NCBI GenBank assembly: GCA_017546725.1
Contig: JAFYRX010000033.1
Location: 1 to 64,000 of the forward strand
Length of the DNA: 64,000 bases
Reading direction: 5' to 3'
Source: Alistipes sp.
Lineage (GTDB): Bacteria; Bacteroidota; Bacteroidia; Bacteroidales; Rikenellaceae
The position numbers were made by a program, and so were the translations under genes. The notes under the pieces were generated by a model, which made no database searches, was not told where the DNA came from, and worked only from the letters and a program-made list of their open reading frames with translations. This document shows positions 26,600-34,909 of the stretch, one piece after another. Positions within the stretch are counted from its first letter, which is position 1, and every line of letters begins with the position of its first letter.

Positions 26600-27055
26600 C
26601 TACTTTACGCGAGTAAACGTAGCTTTCTCATACTCCTTCTCTTTACCATCGGCAGACACCCACTCATATACAGTCACAAGTTGTTTAGAAGTAAGACTCT
26701 CTATCGTTCCAACATCCGCATCACTCTCTTCAGGATGTTTTATAGTCAATTTATTACCCGACAACTTCCAAGTAAAGTTATCCTCATATTCTTCGCCATT
26801 ATAATAATCATATGTTACACCAGTACCATCTGCATTGAATATTATTCCCCAATATTCATTTGGGTTATTGTAAGTATCTTTCCACTCTTCTTTCTCTCCA
26901 TCATAAATTTCATATCCTTCCTCTGATACACATCTCCACGTACCAACAAGTGATTTAGAATCAACTTTTCCACCATCTTCTTCATCCTTGCTACAAGATG
27001 AGCAAACTGTCACTACTGCAAAAGCAGCCATCAACAAATAATAAAATTTTTTCAT
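26600..27055 (-). CDS. Lipocalin-like lipoprotein
   Basis: This 151-residue protein carries a lipoprotein signal (MKKFYYLLMAAFAVVTVCSSC, Cys at about 21) followed by an acidic linker (SKDEEDGGK) and a beta-rich domain opening with SLVGTWRCVSEEGYEI. It has the WGIIFNADGTGVTYDYY and FTWKLSGNKLTIKH strands typical of lipocalin-like proteins secreted by Bacteroidetes. Function is unknown, with small-molecule binding possible. The ATG at 27055 is preferred over a GTG at 27070. A 6S-like RNA gene lies immediately upstream on the same strand. Confidence 0.8.
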   Translation of the reverse strand: MKKFYYLLMAAFAVVTVCSSCSKDEEDGGKVDSKSLVGTWRCVSEEGYEIYDGEKEEWKDTYNNPNEYWGIIFNADGTGVTYDYYNGEEYEDNFTWKLSGNKLTIKHPEESDADVGTIESLTSKQLVTVYEWVSADGKEKEYEKATFTRVK

Positions 27056-27099
27056 CGTTTTAATTTTCACTTTGCCATATCAACACCTCATACGGCCTA

Positions 27100-27304
27100 A
27101 ATAAAATAAAGAAAGCGTGGTGCTGAAGACTTATTCAATAATTACGGGTCGTAGGATACCTTGATGAATTAAATAAGCAACAGTCCCACGCCACAATCCA
27201 CAATGGACGTGACGCGGCAAAATGTTTGCCTATTCTTTTCACCATCGAATTTCCTACGTTCGTAATTAAAGAACAAACTTACACTTTCCGTGTTTAACAA
27301 TACG
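27100..27304 (-). ncRNA. ssrS: Candidate 6S RNA (Bacteroidales-1 type)
   Basis: About 205 bases transcribed on the minus strand. Distal arms pair over long distance: TAATTACG and CGTAGGA near 27251-27267 with TCCTACG and CGTAATTA near 27139-27156, plus an outer GAAAGTG/CGCTTTC closing stem. This gives a long bulged rod with an open centre, as in 6S RNA. The inner part holds a perfect GGCAAA-CAT-TTTGCC hairpin. A full promoter (TTTG, 20 bases, TAAATTTGC) precedes the 5' end and a T-rich stretch (27098-27117) follows the 3' end. Sequence features recall Bacteroidales-1 RNA, which has been linked to 6S RNA. 6S RNA binds sigma-A RNA polymerase. No ORF explains this region. Confidence 0.62.
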
Positions 27305-27308
27305 TCAA

Positions 27309-27341
27309 GCAAATTTAATTAAATATATCATACTCTACAAA
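27309..27341 (-). promoter_or_regulatory. Promoter of the candidate 6S RNA
   Basis: On the minus strand, TTTG (27341-27338), a 20-base spacer and TAAATTTGC (27317-27309) match the Bacteroidetes consensus fully, predicting a start near 27304. Confidence 0.75.
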
Positions 27342-27359
27342 TTTTTGTTTGTTTTTTTA

Positions 27360-27367
27360 TACCTTTG
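27360..27367 (+). promoter_or_regulatory. Promoter -7 box abutting the LuxE-like gene
   Basis: TACCTTTG matches TAnnTTTG and ends only five bases before the ATG at 27373, so the transcript would be leaderless or nearly so. Confidence 0.6.
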
Positions 27368-27372
27368 TAATA

Positions 27373-28338
27373 ATGTATTTGGCTGATAGGATATTCGACC
27401 TGCAGAGTGAGCAGGAGTTTCGGGAGGTGGCTCTGGAGTTGTTTCGATTTCAGGCCGAGAGGTGTGCGCCCTACAAGCGGTATATCGACCTGCTGGGTAT
27501 CAACCCCGCCGAGGTAGAGTCAATCGAGCAGATTCCGTTTATGCCCATTGAGTTCTTCAAGACGTTCGACATCTACTGTGGCGAGGGTGAGGCGGAGAAG
27601 GTCTTTACGTCGAGCAACACGGGCGGCACGGTCGCATCACGCCACCCGATGCAGAGCCTTGCGCACTATGAGCGTACGTTCACCGCTGCTTTTGAGTTGT
27701 TTTACGGCAAGGCAGAGCAGTGGAGCATTTATGGACTCTTGCCAAACTACCTCGCTCGCGAGGGCTCATCGCTGGTCTATATGGTCGACAGGCTCATTGC
27801 TCGTTGCGGCAGCGGAGGATTCTATCTCGACGAATACGAAAAGTTGATAGCCGATATCGAGGCTGACCCCAAGCCGAAGATTCTCTTGGGCGTGAGTTAT
27901 GCCCTATGGGATTTGGCAGAAAAGTATGCCCCCAAACTCACCGACACCATAGTAATGGAGACGGGTGGTATGAAGGGCTACCGCGAAGAGTTGCCCAAGG
28001 CGGAGTTTCACCGCATACTGACTGATGCGTTTGGCGTAGAGAAGATACACTCGGAGTATGGTATGGCAGAACTCACCTCACAGGCCTACTCTGCTGGAGA
28101 GGGTATTTTCCGCTCGCCCGAATGGATGAGAGTATGCGTTCGCGACGTGAACAACCCTCTGCGAATACTACCCAGAGGAAGCCGAGGTGCTATAAATATA
28201 ATCGATTTGGCCAACCTCTCATCGTGCGCATTCATCGCAACGCAGGATGTGGGCGAGGTGTTCAGCGACGGCTCATTCAGCATCGGAGGCCGTCTGGCGG
28301 GTGCCGACATCAGAGGATGCAACCTGCTTGTACAATAG
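27373..28338 (+). CDS. LuxE-like acyl-protein synthetase/adenylate-forming enzyme
   Basis: This 321-residue protein resembles the LuxE family of adenylating enzymes: IPFMPIEFFKTFDIYCG, the phosphate-binding loop-like FTSSNTGGTVASRH (about 75-88), VMETGGMKGYREEL and HSEYGMAELTSQAYS, the last like the adenylate motif YGxTE. It probably activates a carboxylic acid as an acyl-AMP. The ATG at 27373 follows the promoter box by five bases; a longer frame from 27349 would overlap it. The next gene, 15 bases on, is a CMP-sugar synthetase-like protein, so a glycan or surface-structure role is inferred. Confidence 0.8.
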   Translation: MYLADRIFDLQSEQEFREVALELFRFQAERCAPYKRYIDLLGINPAEVESIEQIPFMPIEFFKTFDIYCGEGEAEKVFTSSNTGGTVASRHPMQSLAHYERTFTAAFELFYGKAEQWSIYGLLPNYLAREGSSLVYMVDRLIARCGSGGFYLDEYEKLIADIEADPKPKILLGVSYALWDLAEKYAPKLTDTIVMETGGMKGYREELPKAEFHRILTDAFGVEKIHSEYGMAELTSQAYSAGEGIFRSPEWMRVCVRDVNNPLRILPRGSRGAINIIDLANLSSCAFIATQDVGEVFSDGSFSIGGRLAGADIRGCNLLVQ

Positions 28339-28353
28339 TAAAAAGTAACGACT

Positions 28354-29004
28354 ATGAAAACCGTAGCATTCGTACCTATAAGACTCAACAGCCAGCGTGT
28401 CGAGGGCAAAAACCTTCGTCTGCTTGGCGGGCGTCCGCTTATGACCTACTTGTTGGATTCGCTCATCAAGGCAGAGAATATCGATGAGGTGTATGTTTAT
28501 TGCAGCAACCCCTCTATCGTGGAGTATCTTCCCGAAGGGGTAAAGTTTCTGCAACGAGATGAGCGTCTGGACTCCAACACAACCCTCGGACGAGAGATTT
28601 ACGACGCCTTCACACAGGAGGTCGAGGCCGACATCTACGTCCTTGCGCACGCCACATCGCCATTCATACGTCCTGTAACCATTACGGATGCCGTCAAGAA
28701 GGTGCAGAGCGGAGAGTACGATTCGGCTTTCAGCGCCGAGAAGATTCAGACCTTTGCGTGGTGGCAAGGAGAGCCGCTTAATTACACATTTGAGAGAGTT
28801 CCCCGCACGCAGGATTTGGAGCCCATATATGTAGAGACATCGGCATTTTTCATCTTCCGCAAAGAGTTGTGGCGCGAGCATCATCGCCGCATAGGCTTCA
28901 AGCCCTACACAGCCGTCACTGACCGCATCGAAAGTATGGACATAGATAATCCCGACGACTTCCTGTTGGCCGAAGCGATTGTTACAGCGGGATTGAACAG
29001 ATAG
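28354..29004 (+). CDS. Acylneuraminate/CMP-sugar cytidylyltransferase-like protein
   Basis: This 216-residue nucleotidyltransferase of the NeuA/KdsB/SpsF class starts MKTVAFVPIRLNSQRVEGKNLRLLGGRPLMTYLLDSL, with the IPxRxxSxRxxxKNL/GGxPL pattern that binds CTP. ATSPFIRPVTITDAV fits the HATSPF segment, and SMDIDNPDDFLLAE is the C-terminal metal-binding IDxxxDF motif. The likely product is a CMP-activated acidic sugar; neither neuB nor neuC is in the window, so the sugar is unknown. It is co-directional with, and close to, the LuxE-like gene. Confidence 0.87.
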   Translation: MKTVAFVPIRLNSQRVEGKNLRLLGGRPLMTYLLDSLIKAENIDEVYVYCSNPSIVEYLPEGVKFLQRDERLDSNTTLGREIYDAFTQEVEADIYVLAHATSPFIRPVTITDAVKKVQSGEYDSAFSAEKIQTFAWWQGEPLNYTFERVPRTQDLEPIYVETSAFFIFRKELWREHHRRIGFKPYTAVTDRIESMDIDNPDDFLLAEAIVTAGLNR

Positions 29005-29015
29005 TTAAGCGACAA

Positions 29016-29960
29016 TTACATTCCTTTGCCTGCTATCAACCAAGCAAGGGTATTGTAAGCCCAAAGAGTTATCGGGCGCAGGAGACGTGGAAGCGAATTG
29101 AGCATCCGCACCTTGCGCTCGATTCGTTTTGACATAGTGTTGTAAGAGAAAAACTCCAACGCTCGACGCGCCTGCTTTGTACCTCCGCGCGCACTCTCAA
29201 TGAGTGCCTTACCTAATGCCACACGGGCAACATATTCGTTGCTTATGGCCGATGCCGACTCATCGTACAAATCCTCCAACGAATATTTGCTCTGCTCGGG
29301 ACGATACAACGATGCAGAGTTGTTTGATGCCGACTTCTGGTAAATAATCATCGGATGAGCATAAAAGGCTACCTCCGCCTCACGGGCAATCTTGGTCCAC
29401 AGATATTGGTCCTCGCCCATACGCATCCCCTCGGGGAAGCCACCCAAGCGCAATACCAAGTCGCGTCGCAGAGTCGTAGCCGAGGGAATCAGAACATAGC
29501 GATGCATAGACTCCTCAAAGAAATCGACCTTGCCCGTCTTTTCGGGCGTAGCACCAACGATGCGTCGCACCTTATCCTCCACAAAGAAGCCTGTACCTAT
29601 GGCTCCGCACTCGGGCCAACGGTCAATCATCATCTGCACGGCCTTCAGGTAATCGGGGCTCCACAGGTCATCACCGTCGAGCAGAGCCACCCACTCACCC
29701 TGCGCCATCTCGATGGCTCGATTGCGGGCTGCACTGACTCCAGCATTGGCCTGGCGCACCAACCTCGCGTGGGGCTCATTGGCAATCATTCGCTCGACAA
29801 TCTCGGCACTCCCATCCGTAGAACCGTCATCAACAACTATGACTTCGCGCGGGCGGAGGGTTTGCCCCAATACAGAGGTGAGCGTCAGATAGATATCCGA
29901 AGCCTTATTATAAAGAGGTATCACTACCGATATGTCGCACGTCTGCTGCGTATTTTGCAT
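29016..29960 (-). CDS. Family 2 glycosyltransferase
   Basis: This 314-residue GT-A enzyme starts MQNTQQTCDISVVIPLYNKASDIYLTLTSVLGQT. It has VVDDGSTDGS, the DGDDLW metal-binding DxD, and the GGFPEGMRMGEDQYLWTKIA acceptor-site region (ED as base). The C-terminal hydrophobic stretch (ITLWAYNTLAWLIAG) suggests membrane association. It probably adds a sugar to a surface polysaccharide. The start at 29960 fits the promoter box just upstream; an open frame reaching 30290 covers promoters and the divergent gene and is not credible. Confidence 0.9.
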   Translation of the reverse strand: MQNTQQTCDISVVIPLYNKASDIYLTLTSVLGQTLRPREVIVVDDGSTDGSAEIVERMIANEPHARLVRQANAGVSAARNRAIEMAQGEWVALLDGDDLWSPDYLKAVQMMIDRWPECGAIGTGFFVEDKVRRIVGATPEKTGKVDFFEESMHRYVLIPSATTLRRDLVLRLGGFPEGMRMGEDQYLWTKIAREAEVAFYAHPMIIYQKSASNNSASLYRPEQSKYSLEDLYDESASAISNEYVARVALGKALIESARGGTKQARRALEFFSYNTMSKRIERKVRMLNSLPRLLRPITLWAYNTLAWLIAGKGM

Positions 29961-29966
29961 AGTATT

Positions 29967-29975
29967 GCAAATGTA
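29967..29975 (-). promoter_or_regulatory. Promoter -7 box abutting the GT2 gene
   Basis: Minus-strand TACATTTGC (29975-29967) is a perfect match and ends six bases before the ATG, predicting a leaderless or very short-leader mRNA. Confidence 0.65.
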
Positions 29976-29987
29976 ACGTTTTTTTAT

Positions 29988-29996
29988 TAGTTTTGC
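29988..29996 (+). promoter_or_regulatory. Promoter -7 box of the GT42/DUF115-like gene
   Basis: TAGTTTTGC matches TAnnTTTGC and lies 22 bases before the ATG at 30019. It is divergent from, and interleaved with, the GT2 promoter, so the two may compete. Confidence 0.65.
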
Positions 29997-30018
29997 AATA
30001 GTATAAAATTGAGTCACG

Positions 30019-30915
30019 ATGCGTCTATCGGAAAAAATCATATCAGCCCTGCGCAACTCATTTGAGACTGCATTATTCTTTGCGACAATGGCCGCGAAGG
30101 AGGACTTCCGTAACCACGTTGCCAACGCCGGCGCAAATGCTATGAATCCGTCACGACGCTTGGCCATCTTGGGTAACGGCCCTGCGCTCGCTACCGAACT
30201 GCCGCAACTCATAGCATCACGACATTGGGAGCAGGCAGATATGATGGCGGTAAATTTCTTTGCCCTGAGCGAGGAGTTTGCGACTATCAAGCCGAAATAT
30301 TATGTCATCTCGGACCCAATGTTCTTCCGCAAAGCGGGCTACTCGGAGCGTATTGAGGCATTCTATGAGGCACTGCGAGACAAGGTCGATTGGCCGATGA
30401 CTCTCTACGTGCAGTATTACAATCCCGAGAAGTTTGACTATGCCGAGGCTATAGGTCACAACCCCAACATACGCATCGTAAAGTTCCACACCACGCTCTA
30501 CCGAGGTTTTCGCAACGTAGAGTTTTGGTGCTATCGCCGAGGTTTAGGCTCTGGAAATTTTGGCACGGTAATCCAAAACGGAGAGTTTATAGGCATATTG
30601 CTCGGCTACAAGAGTATAGAGTTGTATGGTGTTGACCACACTCTGTTAGATGGTTTGATGGTAGATGACGAGAATCGCCTATGTCGTCGCCAAAGTCACT
30701 ACTACGACAAGGAGCCAGCCGCCCCTAAACCCATCTACTACAACGCCACAACACCGCCACGTCCTTACACTATGGCATCATATCTGGCCGAGACGGCTGA
30801 ACTGTTCCGAGGACACGAAGTCCTGCGCGACTTTGCCGCCGAGCAGGGTGTAAGGATAATCAACCGCACGCACGGCTCGATGATTGATGCCTATGAGCGA
30901 GAGCCAATGTTATAA
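30019..30915 (+). CDS. GT42/DUF115-like (putative sialyltransferase-like) protein
   Basis: This 298-residue protein has RRLAILGNGPALATELPQL (residues about 46-64) like the nucleotide-binding start of CstI/CstII sialyltransferases and DUF115 proteins. It continues with MMAVNFFAL, KYYVISDPMFF and SGNFGTVIQNGEFIGILLGYKSIELYGVDHT, which echo the SGxxMxxxAIxLGYKEIYLxGID block of GT42. A CMP-sugar synthetase-like gene 1 kb away makes a CMP-sugar transferase attractive, but assignment rests on weak motif similarity. It starts with a short amphipathic stretch and has no signal peptide. Confidence 0.6.
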   Translation: MRLSEKIISALRNSFETALFFATMAAKEDFRNHVANAGANAMNPSRRLAILGNGPALATELPQLIASRHWEQADMMAVNFFALSEEFATIKPKYYVISDPMFFRKAGYSERIEAFYEALRDKVDWPMTLYVQYYNPEKFDYAEAIGHNPNIRIVKFHTTLYRGFRNVEFWCYRRGLGSGNFGTVIQNGEFIGILLGYKSIELYGVDHTLLDGLMVDDENRLCRRQSHYYDKEPAAPKPIYYNATTPPRPYTMASYLAETAELFRGHEVLRDFAAEQGVRIINRTHGSMIDAYEREPML

Positions 30916-30922
30916 CAGACAA

Positions 30923-30959
30923 AAAAAGAATTATCCCATAGATTGAGATAATTCTTTTT
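30923..30959. terminator. Bidirectional terminator
   Basis: AAAAAGAATTATC (30923-30935) pairs with GATAATTCTTTTT (30947-30959), 13 bp. It serves the plus-strand glycosyltransferase-like gene and the opposing DUF5106 gene. Confidence 0.88.
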
Positions 30960-30981
30960 CTTTATATCCTATACCAAACGA

Positions 30982-31917
30982 TTACTCTGCGGCTGCACCA
31001 TCGCCCGACGCCTGAATAATCTGCACAAGATACTGCTCGATGTTGTCGGCTTTGGTATTCTTCAGCAAGACGGTCTTCTGCTCATCCAAGAGATACAAGC
31101 GAGGCAGAGTGCGCAAATCATAAAGATTCTCCGACTTAATCTTACCCTCTGCATCGAATACGTGTACCCACTCAGCAGGCGCATCAGCACGGAACTTCTC
31201 CCAAGCAGCCTTATCGCCCTCAACACATACGGCCACGACTTTGATACCGCCTGCACGTTGCAGGTAATTAATCAAACGAGCCTGAGTCAAACGGAAACGC
31301 TGCAACTTGCTATCGAGATTATTGGCTCCATACAAGAAGAGTATCGTAACGGGCGACTCCACATCGGCCAAAGTAGCCTTGCTGCCATCTACCAACTGCA
31401 TCTCGAAATCTACAGCGGGAGTACCCTCATTGTTCATCTCCAACATAATAAGTTGCTTCTGATAAGGCTCTTTCTCTGCCTTGCTCAAAGCCTTTGACAC
31501 CAATGCCACCTGCAACAGATTGCGATATGCCGACTCATTATACAACGGAGAATCTGTACCATAGAGATACTTATCGGCCATCGACAATACTCGCTGCAAA
31601 GCACCCCTCGATGCCTCGGCACGCTTTGACAAGGCTGTCATAGATGCCGTCAACGCCTCACCATCGAGCAACGGGAATATCGACGCCATATCTATCAAAC
31701 CCTGCTCAATAAGGACCTCCGATGCGGTACCAAAATCCACCTTATCCCAAAAATGCTCACCAAGATATCTGGCACGTGCCTGCGGCTCGGTAATATCATC
31801 AGGTACGGCAACCATCGGAAATGTCACCTTCTCGGCTGCGGGTGCAGTCTGCTCCTGAGCAAAAACACTGCTTGAGAACACAACAAGCATCGACATCAAT
31901 AAAAATAATCTCTTCAT
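30982..31917 (-). CDS. Secreted DUF5106/thioredoxin-fold protein lacking the CxxC pair
   Basis: This 311-residue exported protein has a Sec signal (MKRLFLLMSMLVVFSSSVFAQ). An N-terminal helical DUF5106-like region (ARARYLGEHFWDKVDFG onward) is followed by a thioredoxin-like C-terminal half with AVDFEMQLVDGSKATLADVESPVTILFLYGANNLDSK and the TLPRLYLLDEQKTVLLKN cis-Pro region. Where thioredoxins and most relatives have CxxC, this protein has GANN, so it should not act as a thiol oxidoreductase. The start at 31917 is chosen for the signal peptide. Confidence 0.82.
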   Translation of the reverse strand: MKRLFLLMSMLVVFSSSVFAQEQTAPAAEKVTFPMVAVPDDITEPQARARYLGEHFWDKVDFGTASEVLIEQGLIDMASIFPLLDGEALTASMTALSKRAEASRGALQRVLSMADKYLYGTDSPLYNESAYRNLLQVALVSKALSKAEKEPYQKQLIMLEMNNEGTPAVDFEMQLVDGSKATLADVESPVTILFLYGANNLDSKLQRFRLTQARLINYLQRAGGIKVVAVCVEGDKAAWEKFRADAPAEWVHVFDAEGKIKSENLYDLRTLPRLYLLDEQKTVLLKNTKADNIEQYLVQIIQASGDGAAAE

Positions 31918-31945
31918 ATAATCTAAATCGTTTAAATCCACCGAA

Positions 31946-31953
31946 CAAATGTA
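31946..31953 (-). promoter_or_regulatory. Promoter -7 box of the DUF5106 gene
   Basis: Minus-strand TACATTTG (31953-31946) matches TAnnTTTG, 28 bases before the ATG. Confidence 0.6.
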
Positions 31954-31973
31954 ACCATTTATTCGGAATCTAC

Positions 31974-32016
31974 AAAAAAGCGAGGAGGACACCTTTATTT
32001 ATTGTCCTCCCCGCTT
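31974..32016 (-). terminator. Terminator of clpB
   Basis: On the minus strand AAGCG and GGAGGACA pair with TGTCCTCC and CGCTT around a 10-base loop, followed by six T. It lies just after the clpB stop. Confidence 0.88.
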
Positions 32017-32031
32017 ACTGCAAAAGATATA

Positions 32032-34635
32032 CTAATTGGTAAATTTCAACTCCTCGCCTTCGGCATCGATGGTGATGGGGCGTTCACGATTCACCTCTCC
32101 AGCCAAAATCCTCTTCGAGAGGTCGTTCACCACCTCACGCTGAATAACTCGCTTGACGGGACGTGCGCCATACAGCGGGTCGTAACCCAACTTTGCAATC
32201 AACGCCTTTGCTGCCGAGGTATAATGCAACTCGATGCCGTTCTGCTTCAACATACGGGTAATTATACCCATCTGAATATCCACAATCTGCTCAATATCGC
32301 CACGAGTCAGCGGCTCGAACATCACAATCTCGTCGATACGATTCAAAAATTCGGGTTTCAGTTGAGTCTTAAGTAACTCTATAACCTCTTCGCGTGTGCG
32401 CTCAACCACATCCTGGGGCACTACCCCTCCGTCAAACGCCTGCGAGAAATGCTCCTGAATCAGATGCGAGCCCATATTCGAGGTCATAATGATTATCGTA
32501 TTGCGGAAATCCACCGTGCGGCCCTTATTGTCGGTCAAGCGACCATCATCCAACACCTGCAACAAGATATTGAAGACATCGGGGTGAGCCTTCTCAATCT
32601 CATCCAACAGCACCACCGAATAGGGCTTGCGGCGTACCGCCTCGGTGAGTTGGCCACCCTCATCGTAGCCCACATATCCCGGAGGCGCACCAACAAGACG
32701 TGACACACTGTGACGCTCCTGATACTCGCTCATATCGATTCGTGTCAGCATCGAATCATCGTTAAACAAGAACTCCGCCAAAGCCTTTGCCAACTCGGTC
32801 TTACCCACGCCCGTCGTACCCAAGAAGATAAACGAGCCTATCGGCTTGCGTGCATCACTCAAACCTGCACGCGAACGTCGCACAGCATCCGATATAGCCT
32901 CAATAGCCGTCTGCTGGCCTACCACACGTTTGTGGAGTTCAGCCTCCATCTTGAGCAACTTCTCACGCTCCGACGAGAGCATACGTTGTACGGGGATACC
33001 TGTCCAGCGCGATACCACCTCGGCAATATCCTGCGAATCGACCTCCTCTTTAATCATTGCATCGCCACCCGTCGTGGTCAGATGCAACTGCTCCTGCAGA
33101 GCCGAAATCTGCTTCTCGGCCTCGACAATCTTGCCATAGCGAATCTCGGCCACACGACCGTAATCGCCCGCACGCTCGGCCTGCTGAGCCTCGACCTTCA
33201 AATGCTCGATGGCATCCTTATTCTGCTGAATCTTCTGCAACAAATCGCGCTCACCCTGCCACTTTGCTCGCAAGGCGGCCTCCGACGACTTCAACTCCTC
33301 GATATCGCGTGTCAAAGCCTCAACTCGTTGCTTATCGTTCTCGCGACGGATAGCCTCTCGCTCGATTTCGAGTTGTCGGATACGACGGTCGAGATTATCA
33401 ATCTCTTCAGGCACAGAGTTCATCTCCAAACGGAGGTGCGCAGCCGCCTCATCAACCAAGTCAATAGCCTTATCGGGCAAGAAACGAGAGGTGATATAAC
33501 GGTGCGAGAGTTCTACGGCAGCGACAATCGCCTCATCCTTGATGCGCACCTTATGGTGATTCTCATAGCGCTCCTTCAAGCCACGAAGAATCGATATGGC
33601 ATCCTCCGTAGTGGGCTCATCGACCATAACCTTCTGGAAACGACGCTCCAAAGCCTTATCCTGCTCGAAATATTTTTGGAACTCGTCGAGCGTCGTAGCA
33701 CCTATCGTGCGTAACTCGCCACGCGCCAAAGCGGGCTTTAAGATATTGGCGGCATCCATAGCGCCACTCGACTTACCAGCACCCACCAACGTATGAATCT
33801 CGTCGATAAAGAGCAGTATCTCGCCATCGCTCGCTATAACCTCCTGCACAACACCCTTCAAACGCTCCTCAAACTCACCCTGATACTTTGCACCAGCAAC
33901 CAGCGCACCCATATCGAGAGAGAAAATAGACTTAGACTTCAAGTTTTCGGGCACGTCGCCATCGACAATACGGTGGGCAATACCCTCGGCAATAGCTGTC
34001 TTACCAACACCTGCCTCGCCGACAAGTATAGGATTGTTCTTCGTACGGCGTGAAAGGATTTGCAGCACACGACGAATCTCGTCATCACGACCAATCACGG
34101 GGTCCAACTTGCCGCTGCGGGCCATCTCGTTAAGATTAATCGCGTACTTACCCAGAGCATTAAACTCTTGCGACGAGGTCTGCGAATCAACGGTCGCACC
34201 TTTGCGGAACTCACGAACAGCCGCTACCAACTCCTTCTCGCCCGCGCCATTGCGCTTTAGCATATCGGATGCGGCACCTCGCTCGGCCACAAGGCCCAGC
34301 AACAGATGCTCCGTAGAGGCATACTTATCGTTAAAGGTGCGGGTAAAATCGACACCTCGCTGAATCACCTTCGACGTATCGCCCGAGAAAAACTGTTCGC
34401 CATTACCACCCGATACACGGGGAATAGAGTCCAAGGCCTTCGCAACTTCATCGCGCAATGTGCGAACATTTACGCCAACCTTACCCAACAAGAACACTCC
34501 CAACGAGTCATCATCCTTAATCAACACACTCAACAGGTGCATAGGCTCTACGGCCTGCTGTCCTCTTTCGCGCGCAAGCGACACCGCCCCTTGCAGAGCC
34601 TCCTGCGCCTTAATGGTCAAAGAATTAATATTCAT
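32032..34635 (-). CDS. clpB: ATP-dependent disaggregase ClpB
   Basis: This 867-residue Hsp100 chaperone has the Clp N-terminal repeats (1-145), AAA1 with [13 protein letters not shown] and [13 protein letters not shown], the coiled-coil M-domain (about 405-530, with the [18 protein letters not shown] heptads), and AAA2 with [13 protein letters not shown] and [15 protein letters not shown]. It ends with the C-terminal small domain. It works with DnaK to rescue aggregated proteins. Length and domain order are standard. The upstream region carries a sigma54-like element rather than the usual -7 box. Confidence 0.97.
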   Translation of the reverse strand: MNINSLTIKAQEALQGAVSLARERGQQAVEPMHLLSVLIKDDDSLGVFLLGKVGVNVRTLRDEVAKALDSIPRVSGGNGEQFFSGDTSKVIQRGVDFTRTFNDKYASTEHLLLGLVAERGAASDMLKRNGAGEKELVAAVREFRKGATVDSQTSSQEFNALGKYAINLNEMARSGKLDPVIGRDDEIRRVLQILSRRTKNNPILVGEAGVGKTAIAEGIAHRIVDGDVPENLKSKSIFSLDMGALVAGAKYQGEFEERLKGVVQEVIASDGEILLFIDEIHTLVGAGKSSGAMDAANILKPALARGELRTIGATTLDEFQKYFEQDKALERRFQKVMVDEPTTEDAISILRGLKERYENHHKVRIKDEAIVAAVELSHRYITSRFLPDKAIDLVDEAAAHLRLEMNSVPEEIDNLDRRIRQLEIEREAIRRENDKQRVEALTRDIEELKSSEAALRAKWQGERDLLQKIQQNKDAIEHLKVEAQQAERAGDYGRVAEIRYGKIVEAEKQISALQEQLHLTTTGGDAMIKEEVDSQDIAEVVSRWTGIPVQRMLSSEREKLLKMEAELHKRVVGQQTAIEAISDAVRRSRAGLSDARKPIGSFIFLGTTGVGKTELAKALAEFLFNDDSMLTRIDMSEYQERHSVSRLVGAPPGYVGYDEGGQLTEAVRRKPYSVVLLDEIEKAHPDVFNILLQVLDDGRLTDNKGRTVDFRNTIIIMTSNMGSHLIQEHFSQAFDGGVVPQDVVERTREEVIELLKTQLKPEFLNRIDEIVMFEPLTRGDIEQIVDIQMGIITRMLKQNGIELHYTSAAKALIAKLGYDPLYGARPVKRVIQREVVNDLSKRILAGEVNRERPITIDAEGEELKFTN

Positions 34636-34675
34636 AATATATCGTTTTTTGATTTTGCGTTTTCATCAATTAAAC

Positions 34676-34690
34676 GCAAATCCTTTGCCA
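34676..34690 (-). promoter_or_regulatory. Sigma54-like -24/-12 promoter of clpB
   Basis: On the minus strand TGGCA (34690-34686) and TTGC (34679-34676) are spaced so that GG and GC lie exactly 12 bases apart, matching TGGCAC-N5-TTGC except for A for C at position six. Transcription would start near 34665, about 30 bases before the ATG. No TAnnTTTG box is seen in the region. Confidence 0.5.
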
Positions 34691-34720
34691 CAACCCCAAA
34701 TCGGACATTATTAGCATCAA

Positions 34721-34740
34721 ATGGCAGACTATGGCAGACT
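34721..34740. repeat. Perfect 10-bp tandem repeat upstream of clpB
   Basis: ATGGCAGACT occurs twice without a gap, 31-50 bases upstream of the sigma54-like element, with a related GTGGCAC on the minus strand at 34744-34750. It looks like a pair of activator sites. Confidence 0.7.
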
Positions 34741-34790
34741 CATAGTGCCACTTTCCGACATTTTGACACATTATGCGCAATTAATCGCAC

Positions 34791-34825
34791 AAAAAAAAAT
34801 CCCTCCGCCCGTAAAGGCGAAGGGA
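34791..34825 (-). terminator. Terminator of the glp operon
   Basis: CCCTTCGCC and GGCGGAGGG (minus strand) form a stem with one mismatch, followed by nine T. It ends the glpD-glpT transcript. Confidence 0.85.
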
Positions 34826-34909
34826 ACCACAAAAAAACCGAACAACAATATCAGTCAAGCGCCTTCCTCGCGGGAAAATCACAACCCTTAGGAAGACTTC
34901 CGACACTGT

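Noticed and set aside
29961..30290. Extended start for the GT2 gene up to 30290
   Set aside because: The extra part crosses two promoters and the divergent gene and lacks similarity to GT2 proteins.
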